Both the position numbers and the translations under genes were made by a program. From assembly GCA_022432975.1 (NCBI GenBank), contig CM039505.1, positions 53,543,749-53,607,748 on the forward strand: DNA of 64,000 nucleotides. Reading direction: 5' to 3'. The notes beneath the pieces were generated by a model. It saw only the letters and a list, made by a program, of their open reading frames with translations. It was not told where the DNA came from and made no database searches. This document shows positions 1 through 10,928 of the stretch, piece after piece. The stretch is from Begonia masoniana. Taxonomy: Eukaryota > Streptophyta > Magnoliopsida > Cucurbitales > Begoniaceae. Position 1 is the stretch's first letter, and each line of letters opens with the position of its first letter.

Positions 1-765
1 TCTTCACGGTTTCTCACTATATTTGCCTCGGATTATTGCTTCTTTAATTCCGGTTTTGTTGGCATTTCTTGTTATCATTGAACCTTATTTAGCATCTAAA
101 TATTGTCCACTAATTATATTAATATTCTGGAAATTTTGGTGCTTAAATTCGGTTTAGAATTATTACTAACGAAAAATAGGATTCTTGTTGCAAAATTATC
201 ATATCGTTTTTGCTTCCTTGTTGAGCTCGACTTTGTCTATTATTTTGCTTAATATTACTCATGTTTTAACTCGTAAATTTACCTAATATATGCTGTTGAG
301 CGAATGCATGAAATTGGTTAACAAGAATATGACAATGTATGAATAAAAGTAACAAATTAGAGCTAGTCATTACAAGCAAATTCTGCTATATTTGAATTAA
401 ATTCCAGCATGATATCTTGACTTAAATGGTATTCTAAAATTTATTATTTGCTGATTTTAGAGTTAATTAGTGTCATTAATATTGCTATAAGTGATCCTTA
501 GTAAAAGTTGTCAACTTGATTGAAATTTCTTGAAAATTTGTGGTGAAATTAAATCGTTGAAAATATTCATTTCTTAGTTTTATTATGAGTGTTGATAGTG
601 CTAAGTTGTTATCCTAATTAGCATGATCCCTATTTTCAATTTGTCTTAGCTAAGAATGTTCCATAGAGCCTAAAATTACCTAAGACATTAAGAAGATATT
701 CATCTCACTAATTTAGGAAAATTAACTTAGACAAGAATTGGGATTTAAAATTAAAACACTTACTT
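1..765 (+). other. AT-rich leader of E1 upstream of gag
   Basis: No coding region is visible. The stretch is AT-rich and matches, in reverse complement, the leader of E1' at about 39.5-40.6 kb (for example 621-660 against 39,696-39,734). It is therefore the untranslated leader between the off-window 5' LTR and gag. No primer-binding site is seen. Confidence 0.6.
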
Positions 766-2462
766 ATGACTAATCGAAGTGGATTTAATCGAGATCCATT
801 ACACCAAGAACCAATTCGGATTAGGGACACTCCCCCACCCGAACCAACCCGCCTCGAAGGAGATCCTAGCACACAAGGAGGCGTGCAAAGTCAAATAAAT
901 GCCTTAACGGGCCTGGTCAACACTCTTACCCATCAAATCCAAACGTGGCCCTTGATGTGGCCCACATGAGAGAACATATGGTCAAACCATTCCCGTAGAG
1001 AATCCCAAGAACGAGACCCTTCACGTGAGACTTCCTCTAGGGTTATTCCCGATCGCCCTAGACGTAGGACACCTTTACAACCACCCATAGAGGAAGAAGA
1101 ATGGGTAGAACCCGAAGAAGGAGACCACGACATTTTAATTCGGAGGATGATGTTTGGACGGAGGATGAAGAAGAGTACCGACCAAATCGTCGTAGGGACA
1201 ACGACGACCTCCGCAACGTTAAGATGTCCATTCCCCCTTTTAATGGAGCTTGTGACGGACATACCTATCTTGATTGGGTTGATAAGGTAGAGAGAGTCTT
1301 CGAGTGCCACGACTATTCCGAGCGAGTTAAGATTCAACTAGCTTCCCTCGAACTCACGGGCCATGCCGCCTTGTGGTGGTCCAACTACAAAGCCCAAAGG
1401 TCGAGAACCTACAGTTACCCCGTCGCTACATGGAATTCCATGAAAGACATAATGCACAAGAGGTTTGTACCTCGACATTATAAGCACGAACTCTTCCAAC
1501 AACTTCATAGCCTCAAACAAAACAATCTATCGGTTGATGAGTACCTAGCTGAATTCGAAACCCTCAACATGCGTTGCGCTGTTGAAGAACCTGAAGAACA
1601 ACTCATCGCTCGATTTATTCGAGGATTGAACCGCGATATAGGTGACGCGGTTGAAGTTCAACAATTGGAGGCCATGGACTTGGTTATTCAATTAGCCCTT
1701 ACGGTGGAAAGACAACTTAAGCGAAAACGTAAGACTAATTTCCCGAACAAATTCCCACCAAGACATTTAGACCAAGATAAGCCTAAACCTCCTTGGAAGA
1801 AAGAAGAAAAGAGACCAATTAACCCTAATTGGCCCCCTAGAACTCCCTTCAACCAAAACAAACCACCTCCGACGGACAAGAGACCACTAAACCAAAACAA
1901 ACCCAAAGTACAAAGAGCTCGTGATGTCCAATGCTACAAGTGTTTAGGCAAAGGACATTACGCGAATGAATGCTCTAACCGTCGAGTGATGATTATCAAG
2001 GAATCTACCGGAGAATGGGAAAGTGAAAATGATGAAGGTCAATACCTTGATAAGGAAGAAGAGGAAGAGGAAGTGGAAGAGGAAAGCGAGCGGGAATCGA
2101 GTGATGAATGCGCGGCTCAAGATGGACCACTTTTAATGGTCATTCGTAGAGCCCTCGTATCTAAAAATGTGGATGAAGACTGCCAACGCGAAAACATTTT
2201 CCAAAGTAGGTGTGCAGTCAAGGATAAAGTATGTTCTGTGATTATAGATAGTGGAAGTTGCGTTAACGTAGCTTCCCACGATATGGTGAAGAAGCTTGGT
2301 TTGGAGTCAATGAACCACCCTAAGCCCTATAAGTTAAGATGGTTGGATGATAGAGATGACATTAAAGTGACTAAGCAAGTGACCATCATTTTACCATTGG
2401 AAAATATAAAGATTCGGTTGTTTGCGATGTCGTTCCAATGCAAGCCAGTCATCTTCTATTAG
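766..2462 (+). pseudogene. gag: E1 gag and aspartic protease, frameshifted
   Basis: Gag forms the particle core and binds RNA; the protease cuts the polyprotein. A proline-rich N-terminus opens at 766 (67 codons), then the frame breaks between about 950 and 1100. The main open part is 1101-2462 (453 codons). It has the gypsy retrotransposon gag domain (DWVDKVERVF near 1275, ALWWSNYK near 1370), a basic proline-rich linker, one CCHC knuckle (CYKCLGKGHYANEC, about 1933-1974), an acidic run (2050-2100) and the protease core IIDSGSCVNVAS (about 2240). A frameshift near 2410 leaves an out-of-frame tail and a stop at 2460. The start at 766 is the first ATG of the gag frame. Clearly related to gag of element B and to the decayed copies in E1'. 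Confidence 0.82.
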
Positions 2463-4080
2463 GACGACCCTGGCTTTATGACCGTTAGGGTGCAATATGA
2501 CGGATACCTCAACAACTATAGCCTGAAGTTCGGTGGTAGAAATATCAAATTACTCCCTATGACCCCTGAACAAATTGCTCGTGACGATGCAATTAGAAAG
2601 GAAGAAAAGATCAAAGAAAATCTTTTCTTATCAAAAAAGGGAGTAAGAGCAGCAGTTACGAAAGGAGAGACTGTGATACTTGTTTTATTTAGAGACCGTG
2701 TTATGGAGTTAGGTGACGTACCCCCACCGATCCTAGTCCTACTCAAGACCTATCAAGATGTTTTTCCTGAAGAACTACCACCCGGATTACCATCAATTAG
2801 AGGTATAGAACATCAAATAGACCTCCAACCCGGAGCCATGTTACCAAATCGACCGACCTATAGGATGAGGCCTGAAGAAGCAAAGGAATTACAAGAGCAA
2901 GTCCAAGAATTGTTAGGAAGAGGGTACATAAGAGAGTCAATGAGCCCATGCGCCGTACCTACTTTGTTGGTACCGAAAAAGGATGGCTCTATGCGTATGT
3001 GTGTTGATAGTCGGGCTATCAATCAAATTACTATTAAATATCGTTACCCTATCCCTCGACTTGAGGACATGCTAGACGAATTAAGTGGAGCATCAATATT
3101 TTCCAAAGTAGACTTGAAGAGCGGTTATCATCAAATACGGATGAAAGAAGGTGATGAATGGAAAACCGCCTTCAAAACAAAATACGGATTGTTTGAGTGG
3201 ATGGTTATGCCATTCGGTCTTACAAATGCCCCGAGCACCTTCATGCGATTAATGCACCATGTTCTTAAGGAGTTCCTTGGGAAATTTGTTGTCGTGTATT
3301 TCGATGACATCTTGGTGTATAGTCGCGACCTCCCACAACATGTCAACCATCTCGGGATGTTATTTCAGACTCTTCGTCGTGCTAAATTGTTTGGAAATTT
3401 AACTAAGTGTTCCTTTGGACAAGAGAAAGTTTACTTTTTGGGCTTCATAATCTCTAAGGATGGCTTAGAAGCGGATGAAGATAAAGTTAAAGCCATCAAG
3501 GAGTGGCCCCACTCCCACTAGTATCACTGAAGTCCGTAGCTTTCACGGATTAGCCTCTTTTTATAGGAGGTTCATTAAAGACTTCAGTTCTTTAGTCGCT
3601 CCTATTACGGATCTTACCAAGAAAGGAGTAGACTTTAATTGGTCACCGGCATGCCAAAGTAGCTTCAACTTGATAAAAGAAAAACTGTGTCAATCACCAG
3701 TCTTGGCACTTCCTGATTTCAATAAGGTTTTTGAAATCAAGAGTGACGCCTCCGGTATTGGCATTGGGGCTGTGTTGATGCAAGATGGCAAACCTCTTGC
3801 ATATTTTAGTGAGAAATTGAAAGGAGCTGCTTTGAACTATTCGACTTATGATAAGGAGTTCTATGCGGTGATTAGAGCGATAGAACAATGGCAACACTAT
3901 CTACTTTCAAAAGAGTTTGTGATTCACTCCGACCACCAATCCCTTAAGCATATTAAGAGTCAACACAAACTCAACAAAAGACACGCAAAATGGGTGGAAT
4001 TCTTGGAAAGGTTCCCCTACATTTTAAAATATTTGAAAGGATCGGATAATACCGTTGCCGACGCTCTCTCTCGAAGACGT
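2463..4080 (+). pseudogene. pol: E1 reverse transcriptase and RNase H
   Basis: This copies element RNA into DNA and removes the RNA strand. The RT begins with the [17 protein letters not shown] region near 2775. It then shows LVPKKDGSMRMCVDSRAIN (2964), the KVDLKSGYHQIRM block (3107) and the catalytic YFDDILVYS box (about 3298-3325). The RNase H shows [16 protein letters not shown] (3732), the YDKEFYAVI motif and SDHQSLKHI (about 3930), and ends near ADALSRR (4063). Coding is open from 2478 to 3521, then a one-base shift near 3510 moves to the frame open from 3475. All catalytic carboxylates looked for are present, so decay here is by frameshift rather than by active-site loss. Confidence 0.85.
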
Positions 4081-5605
4081 ATCCTCTTAACAGAATTAGG
4101 TGTTAGATTTTTTGGATTTGAATGGATCAAAACTTTGTATGCATCCGATAAAGATTTTGGATTGCCTTATCAAGTTTACCAAAATAAGGCTGAAGGAGGA
4201 TATAGTCTTGTGGAGGGATTTTTACTAAGAAACGGAAAATTGTGTATTCCTAATTGCAGTCTAAGGCAATGCCTCGTTAAAGAAGCTCATGGAGGAGGAT
4301 TGTCTGGACATTTTGGGGAAAAGAAGACCCTGGAATTATTAAAAGAAAAATTCTATTGGCCTCACATGATGAAGGACGTGCACCATTATATTGAAAAGTG
4401 CATTGTGTGTAAAAGGCCAAAAGCAAGGTTCTACCCCAAGGACTTTACCTTCCCTTACCAGTTCCTACGCATCCTTGGTAGAAATTAGCATGGACTTTGT
4501 TTTAGGGTTACCACGTACTGGACGTAATAAAGATTCTATTCTTGTAGTGGTAGACCGATTCTCCAAAATGGCACATTTTATCGCCTGCAACAAAACCGAC
4601 GACTCTGCTGCTATAGCCGACCTATTCTTCAAGGAGATAGTTAGACTCCATGGAGTGCCTCAATCTATCGTGTCGGATCGTGATACCAAGTTCTTGAGCA
4701 CTTTTTGGAAGACCTTATGGAAGAAATTGGGGACTACGCTTTGCTTTAGTACATCCTTTCATCCCCAAACGGACGGCCAAACGGAAGTGGTCAATAGGAC
4801 CTTGGGTACCCTTCTCAGAAGTGTCGTGGGTAAGACTCTCACCAATTGGGACATACTACTACCCCAAATTGAATTCGGTTACAACCGAAGCCTTCACTCC
4901 ACCACCCAGCAAACGCCTTTTGAGGTAGTATATGGTTTTAATCCGCACACACCCCTGACACTTATTCCTATTCCAACCCAAGACCTAATCAACCCTTCGG
5001 GAGCAAGTAAGGCAGAGCAAATGAAAAAGTTGTTTAAGAAAGTTCACCAAACAATTGAGAAAAATAACGCCAATTATGCTAAGCATGCCAATAAAGGGCG
5101 AAAAGAGGTAATTTTTAATGTCGGAGATTTGGTGTGGTTACATCTTAGGAAAGAAAGATTTCCCGCCAAAAGACGCTCCAAATTGTTACCTAGAGCTGAT
5201 GGTCCCTTTAAAATCTTGGAACGTATAAATAACAATGCTTACAAGTTGGAATTACCTGGTGATTATGGAGTGTCATCCACCTTCAATGTGCAAGATCTAT
5301 CCCCGTATATTGGAGAATTGGGATATGAAGAGGAGGCTGAGCAAACGGATTTGAGGTCAAATCCTCAGCCACCCGGAGGGGATGACGTGCCTCGGAGGCC
5401 CGTTACAAGATCTCAAACCCGGGCACAAAATTTAATCAATCAATGTTCTAATGACTTGTCTCTTTTTGCAGGTTTGGATCACATCATGGACTTCACTTGG
5501 GAGCCGACATCGGAGGATGTGGAAAAGCCTTGCCACGTACTTCATTGGAACATTTGCACGGAGCCTCCGGATTGCCCTATGGGAATTTGTCTTCCCGGGC
5601 CTTAA
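4081..5605 (+). pseudogene. pol: E1 integrase with C-terminal tail running into the 3' LTR
   Basis: Integrase inserts the DNA copy into the chromosome. The zinc-binding region ([12 protein letters not shown], then CIVCKRPK at about 4400) is followed by a frameshift near 4440. The catalytic core is open from 4391 to 5605. It has [10 protein letters not shown] (4490), VSDRDTKF (about 4673) and [14 protein letters not shown] (about 4762), giving the D, D, E triad. The C-terminus has VWLHLRKERFP and GPFKILERINNNAYKLELP (about 5203). A putative polypurine tract (ACCCGGAGGGGA, 5371-5382) precedes TGACGTGCC, so the last 74 or so codons would lie inside the 3' LTR, as in CRM elements. No classical chromodomain was recognised. 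Confidence 0.82.
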
Positions 5606-6684
5606 TTTGTAATTTTTATTTTCAAACTCATTGGCATACATTAGCCTTTTTGTAAGAATTTATAATTTGCATTGCATGCATTAGATTGAATGGTTAGGGT
5701 TAGATGTATGTTGGTGGATTTTGGGTTGAAGAATTCAACAAAATTACTCAAGGAAAAGGCCTACAACCAATGGAGCCCAAAGAAAGCCATGGCCCAAAGA
5801 AGAGCCCAACTTTAAGGTATGAATTTTGCAAGTACAATTGGTAGTGGCCACAAGGATGGATGACATGGCAATTTAGCACCATTGATCAAGCAAAACAAGG
5901 AAAGCACCTCAACCCTTGGATGAAGCACATGGATTGCAATCTTGTCCCTTCATCTTGATCTTCATCAACGGCCCCAATCCTTTCTTCCATTACCAAACCC
6001 TAATCATCCACCCTAGGTTTCTCTATTTAAGCATAGCATTGGTGTGTGTAAAAGAACTTTTTTTGCCAATCAATACACTACTATTTCCCTAAAATATCCA
6101 AAGTTCCTTTGGTGTTATTTTCCTTGGTTCTTTGAGCCAAGAGGAGTTAGCCTCCATTGCTAACCTAGCTAGGGTTGCTAGGTTAGCTCTTATTCATTCC
6201 CTCACCTTCTCCATTGGGAGTCGGATCGAGGACGGAAATCCCGGCCTAAGGTGGTCGTTTTCCTCACGGAAAACGTGTATCCGGGAGCTTAAACCGTAAG
6301 CTCGCTCCACGGATCCGCCAAGGGTTTTCTTTATTTTATTGTCTTCACTTTTGCACACAAATCACCCCTTTAAATTTCAGCTCCACAATATCCACACACT
6401 CACCTTTATTTTTATGCCATTTTATTATATCTTTTGCTTTATATTTTCTTTCCATTTCTAACATCCATTATCATCTCTATTCTTTTTATTTTCTTGCTTA
6501 TCTCAATCTCTCTCTCTCAACATATAAGAATCGGCCATATTTCTATTAATTTCTTTGTTTATTTCTTGTATTTATTTTAGTATTTTCTTTCCATAATCAA
6601 ATATTGTTCACTAGCACACAACCAAGCACACCGAGCATATTTGTGGGTTGTACACGGGCCCCCTTTCTAGGGGACCCCGTGTCA
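5383..6684 (+). repeat. E1 3' LTR
   Basis: The start is placed at TGACGTGCC right after the purine tract at 5371-5382. The end is placed at GTGTCA (6684), after which sequence of a minus-strand Tekay-like RT begins. The length is then 1,302 bp. A TATA-like TATTTAA lies at 6024-6030 and a hairpin (CGTTTTCC, loop TCAC, GGAAAACG) at 6256-6275. The reverse complement of 25,538-26,771 is the matching LTR of E1' and supports most of the span. The 5' LTR is not in the window, so the borders are inferred. Confidence 0.62.
6652..6682. other. Strong hairpin at the E1 LTR terminus
   Basis: The arms ACACGGG and CCCGTGT, with inner C-rich and G-rich runs and the centre TTTCTA, form a near-perfect inverted repeat of 31 bases. 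It ends two bases before the inferred LTR end. It could be a terminal recognition structure or a 3'-end RNA hairpin; function is unknown. Confidence 0.6.
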
Positions 6685-7858
6685 ACCTGTCCAAATACTC
6701 CTTGAAGACGCGATTCATCATATCCATGAATGCTGCAGGAGCATTAGTAAGTCCAAAAGACATCACAAGAAATTTGTAATGTCCATACCTCGTTCGAAAT
6801 GCCGTCTTTTCAATATCTTCTTTTCGGACCTTCAACTGATAATAACCCGAGCGTAGATCAATCCTTGAAAATACTCGGGCACCCTGCAGTTGGTCAAACA
6901 GATCGTCAATTCGGGGTAGTGGATACTTATTCTTCACGGTCAATTTATTTAACTCTTGATAGTCAACGCACATCCTGAGAGTTCCATCATTTTTCTTCAC
7001 AAACAGGACTGACGCACCCCAAGGAGAAAAGTTGGGTCAAATAAACTCTTTGTCTTATAATTCCTCCAACTGTGACTTTAGCTCTTTCAATTCAGCAGGC
7101 GCCAATCTATACGCATTCTTGGATACATGTGCTGAACTCAGATAAACATCAATTACAAACTCGATCTCCCGATCTGGCGGTAACCTTGGAAGATCATCGA
7201 GAAAAATCTCCGAGAATTCCCTAACAATTGGAAGATCATCCAGTTTAAATCCATTAAGTAGCCGAGTATCAATCACTGCGGCTACAAAAATTGAACATCC
7301 ATCTTTAAATTGTTCTCTGGCTAACATCGAATAAGTAGTAGGCAGCCCACTTAACCTATTCATCGCTTGGAAAGTGAACTCAACTTTGTTCGGAGGGCGG
7401 AAAGTCACCATCCTTGACCCGCAGTCAATCGTGGCACAATGGTGTGCAAGCCAATCCATCCCTAAAATAAGATCATACACCTCTATACACATAACTATCA
7501 ACCGGGCATAGAGGGTGTTGTTTCCCACGGAGACGACGTTGCCTTGGAAAACCTGATCAGACTGCATATTCGCTCCCGAAGGCAGCATTACTCTATACTC
7601 GCACTCTGCTAACTCAGATACTAGCCCCAATCTATTCATTCAAGCAGTTGAAATGAAGGAGTGCGTAGCTCCTGTATCTATCAAAGAAAATACCGGTACA
7701 CCCATGACTAGAATAGTACCTGCTATGACAGATGGTTGTGCCTCGTCGTCGACATCTCCAGGCTCAATAAATGCGAAGATTCTTGGCATAACTCTCCGTT
7801 GGTCTCTGCCCTGTTGGTTTCTACCTGGCTGATTTCGGTCCAATAACGGGCAGTTCAT
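6685..7858 (-). pseudogene. pol: Tekay-like protease and partial RT
   Basis: The protease shows the active-site motif FSLIDTGATHSFIST (near 7,645-7,690) and continues after a single stop at about 7,640 in the 194-codon frame 7,639-7,055. That frame has the flap-side motif DLILGMDWLAHH and the RT-entry motif DLPRLPPDREIEFVID. A second break near 7,050 leads to the RT part (7,000-6,685) with MCVDYQELN, the [10 protein letters not shown] block and [13 protein letters not shown] stops after VFKEYLD, just before the expected YxDD box, where E1 sequence starts. The ORF tail beyond that point (down to 6,611) reads E1 LTR DNA and is not pol. Confidence 0.82.
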
Positions 7859-8796
7859 AACATAGTGGCCAACCTCTCCACACCTGAAACAGCTATTGGT
7901 GCCAAACCGACACTCGTCAAAATGTTCTTTTTGGCATTTAGGACAAACAGGCTTCTGAGCAGCCCCTTGAACTTGCTTCCCTTTGCCCTGATCATTTCCT
8001 CCTTCATGAGGCCTTTTGACGCCTCGTTGTTGTTGCTGTCCTCTGGGTTGCCAACCCCTATTTCGTACCTGAGTCTGAATTTCCTAAAAGAAACCCTTTG
8101 CAGGTTCTCTCGGCTTAATGCATGTCAACTCAGCAGCCTAGAACTCCAGAGCTCTCGCTGCAATCTCCTCATAGGGCACATCTAGGATACCAGATACTAT
8201 GAGGTTCTTCCGAATCTCCCTATTCAGTCCATCCATGAATTGTTGCACTTTGTCCTCATTATCACTGACTAGGCGCAGTGCAAACTTGGATAAAGCTTCA
8301 AACTTTCTGATATACTCAGCCACCGTACTAGTCTGTTTCAATTGTGTAAACTCAACCCTCTTTGCCGCCCTCACTGTACGGTTGAAATACTTATCAAAGA
8401 ACACGGTTTTAAACCGTTCCCACCTCATCAGCGCCCCGTCCATCATAGCCTTAACAGAATCCCACCATGACCGGGCATCCAATGCCAGGTGGAATGTGAC
8501 GCAGGCGACCTTCTCGGCATTGTCTACCTTGGCATATGCCAACATATCCTCCATGGTTCGGACCCATTCCTCAGCAATAAAGGGGTCCGTAGATTGCCCA
8601 TTGAATATTGGGATCTTAGCTTTTGAAATCTCTCCATGCTTTGACCATTAGGAACGACTATATCTTGGGCCCTCTGATTCTCAAGAACTAGGTCCGCGAT
8701 TTATTGTGCTTGTCGATCCATGTGTTGGGACTAACGATCGAGTAAGTCTATCAGCCTATCTAAGGCATCGTCTCTGACGTCTCTACCTCGAACCAT
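7850..8796 (-). pseudogene. gag: Tekay-like gag with zinc knuckle
   Basis: The start ATG at 8,796-8,794 (product begins MVRGRDVRDDALDRL) lies about 150 bp after the primer-binding site. The capsid-like region (8,554-8,138) shows ARSWWDSVK, MRWERFKTVFFDKYF and the EFTQLKQTSTVAEYIRKFEALS block typical of plant gypsy gag. Near the C-terminus a zinc-binding pair is visible at about 7,950-7,856: a CPKC-type motif and the knuckle CFRCGEVGHYVMNC. The frame is broken at about 8,138 and at several places upstream of 8,554. Product would package element RNA. Confidence 0.78.
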
Positions 8797-8943
8797 TTTC
8801 TATAACTCCTATAAAAGTTAGAACAATAATCCTAAGAAATCAAATTTAAATAAAACTATTAAACGTACTTACAGTTGATGAAGGATGTCCATGTAGTGGC
8901 TGAGCAGTCGTGCAGTCTACAGAACCGTTTCTAAAACCCGGGG

Positions 8944-8955
8944 GCTCTGATACCA
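8944..8955 (-). other. Primer-binding site of the Tekay-like element
   Basis: The minus strand reads TGGTATCAGAGC, the plant initiator tRNA-Met type primer site. It lies four bases after the LTR end (GCTACA) and sets the element's orientation and LTR border at 8,960. Confidence 0.85.
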
Positions 8956-8959
8956 TAAC

Positions 8960-9918
8960 TGTAGCGACCCTTATCCGTACCCTAATTTTTTCATACAAAT
9001 TTTTCATTTTATACGTGCAAACTTTAAATCTGACATTCAAGCGGAAATAAAACTTTTAAAATCGGAATTGAAATTGTTAACTGCGTTTTAAAACTACTTT
9101 GAAAATTATCTAAAATAAACTTAAAACCATTAATTAAACAATTAAATATTAAAGGAAAACAATTAAATTAAAATTATTATTTTTTTATTTATGTTCTGCC
9201 AAGAAGGCAGAACAAGTGGCGATTGATCGCCCTAAATGGGCGATCAATCGCCCTTCGGCGATTGCTCATGGCGAGCAATCGCCTTAGGCAATCACACCAT
9301 TCGCCTAGCGATCGCCAGGCAAAGAGGGGCAATTGATCGCCCCGAGAGGCAATCAATCGCCATGCTCTCTGGAAAAATTCCAGAGAGCACAGCTCCCTCT
9401 CTCCTTCCATTCATCACGCCCTGCACTTCACACACTCACAACACACAACACATCCAAACACTCTTCCCTTTTCTCATTCCTTCATCACACACCATTACAT
9501 TTCACAAAACACACTTCCATACAATAACCCCATATCTCACCTACATTACACACGCTATCAATCACCCGTTCACCGACTCAAAACGCTTTTAAAATATAAC
9601 GAAATTTCTTAAAAATGAACCGCGTGGTTCCGTTTAAAAGTTTAATGTTTCCTCCTGTTTGAAAATAGTTAAAACATTACAAAAATCCTTTTAATTTCCA
9701 AAACACAACATATAATCCATCCAAACCCAAAACATCCTAAAATATTTAACTATACAGATTTCCTATATTCTATCCATCAATTCCTAAAACGTTTATCTAT
9801 GTCCCCACGGGTCAAAATCACGCCCCGACTGCCAGCGCACTCCCACGGGCCATCCTCCTTCAACTTGCTCATACTTAAGGCGGAAGGATGTCATCCTCAC
9901 CTTTCTCAAAATCACCTA
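8960..9918 (-). repeat. Tekay-like 5' LTR, 3' half (R/U5 side)
   Basis: In element sense this is the end of the LTR, ending GGGTCGCTACA next to the primer site. It is separated from its other half (20,619-21,981) by the copia insertion; ACCTA at 9,914-9,918 is the left target duplication. Apart from a hairpin cluster (9,193-9,388) there is AT-rich DNA and no coding region. Short frames here (for example over 9,236-9,592) read through the hairpins and are not genes. Confidence 0.78.
9193..9388. other. Cluster of inverted repeats in the Tekay-like LTR
   Basis: Successive hairpins are: GTTCTGCC/GGCAGAAC (9,193-9,213); GGCGAT/ATCGCC (9,218-9,231); GGGCGAT/ATCGCCC (9,238-9,253); GGCGATTGCTC/GAGCAATCGCC (9,257-9,283, 11-bp stem); a palindrome around GCGATCGC (9,303-9,320); GGGGC/GCCCC (9,326-9,343); and GCTCTCTGGAA/TTCCAGAGAGC (9,364-9,388, 11-bp stem, loop AAA). 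The last arm recurs in the solo LTR at 37,211-37,233. Being in the R/U5 part of the LTR, these would be in the RNA of the element. Confidence 0.75.
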
Positions 9919-10342
9919 TGTTGACTTATAGAGTGTTTAAGTCATAATTTGTTTTTGATTATGTACGTGTGTATTAAATATTCAATTTGATTCTGTGTAC
10001 TTAATGAGTATTATAAATATGAGTTTATTTGGAAATACCCTTGAAAAGGGTATTTTAGTTGTCTAATAAAATCGGCTTGAGTATACAAAGCAGAACAGAA
10101 AATAGGGCTGTAAAACTCGGGCTTCTGCCGATGACTGTACAATGGAAGCCTCTGCCGATTGCTAAGCAGAAGAAGACGCCGTTTTGAAGTTTTCATCTGC
10201 CGATAGCATCCTTGAAGACATATGCCGATGACGTGTCAACTGCTCTTATGCCGATCGCTAAAAGACAAAGAAGCATTCTTATGCCGATCGCTAAAAGACA
10301 AAGAAGCATTCCTATGCCGATCGCTACACGACAAAGTGAAGG

Positions 10343-10483
10343 AAGGCTTCTGCCGATGACGTGGCAAGTTGTTCTTGCCGATTACATTTGAAGCTTCTGC
10401 CGATGACGTGGCAAGTTGTTCTTGCCGATTACACTTGAAGCTTCCGCCGATGACGTGGCAAGTTGTTCCTGCCGATTATATGT
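10343..10483 (+). repeat. Three tandem 47-bp units with TGACGTGGC boxes (5' LTR)
   Basis: Each unit contains TGCCGATGACGTGGCA followed by a second GCCGATTA half. Units start at about 10,343, 10,390 and 10,437. TGACGTGG is a hybrid C-box/G-box type site of the kind bound by plant bZIP factors, and ACGTGGC is the core of abscisic-acid response elements (established knowledge). That they drive this LTR is inferred from position upstream of the TATA box. Confidence 0.75.
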
Positions 10484-10928
10484 GAAGCCTCTGTCGATGA
10501 CGTGTCAAGAACAATCATGCCGATGAAGTGGTCTGAGCATTTAGGTTGCATCTGCCGATGTCGTTCAAAGTGTCTCATGCCGATCACTAGACGACAAAAC
10601 TTCAAAGACTCATCTGCCGATGGCATTCAAAGAATCATCTGCCGATGGCATTCAAAGAATCATCTGCCGATGGCCCTACAAGTTGCATTTACCGATGACG
10701 TGGCATTAATTTAAACTGTCTCTGCCGATGCATTTCCGCCAGAATTCAAAGCCAGCCGCGAAGCTACAGTGACGTCGTTTTCAAGCTTTAACTCCAGAAC
10801 ATTAATGGCGACGACGAACAACACTTTCAGATGCAACGGATAAATGTTTCGTACGGATGCTTCCCAACGGTAACATTTTCTCATTTGAAGATAGATGCAT
10901 TCAATTCGGAGAAGAAGAATATACAGAG

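Larger units (their letters stand above)
1..6684 (+). mobile_element. Ty3/gypsy CRM-like element E1, 5' end off window
   Basis: This is a sense-strand chromovirus-type gypsy element with gag, protease, RT, RNase H and integrase in that order, followed by an LTR. Gag-pol is one continuous coding plan broken by small frameshifts. After the integrase GPFKILERIN motif there is no classical chromodomain but a TRSQTRAQ-type tail, and coding continues past the likely start of the 3' LTR. Both traits are known for the CRM (centromeric retrotransposon) lineage. The 5' LTR and primer-binding site lie before base 1. On the right the element ends in CA at 6684, inside the RT of a minus-strand Tekay-like element, so E1 inserted into that element. 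A decayed opposite-strand copy (E1') lies at 25.5-40.6 kb. Lineage is inferred; Reina or Galadriel would be the alternatives. Confidence 0.8.

Noticed and set aside
7865..8651. Plus-strand frames of 106 and 150 codons
   Set aside because: They are antisense shadows of Tekay-like gag and its zinc region.
9236..9592. Frame of 118 codons in the Tekay-like LTR
   Set aside because: It reads through hairpins and low-complexity His/Thr-rich LTR DNA; no family similarity.
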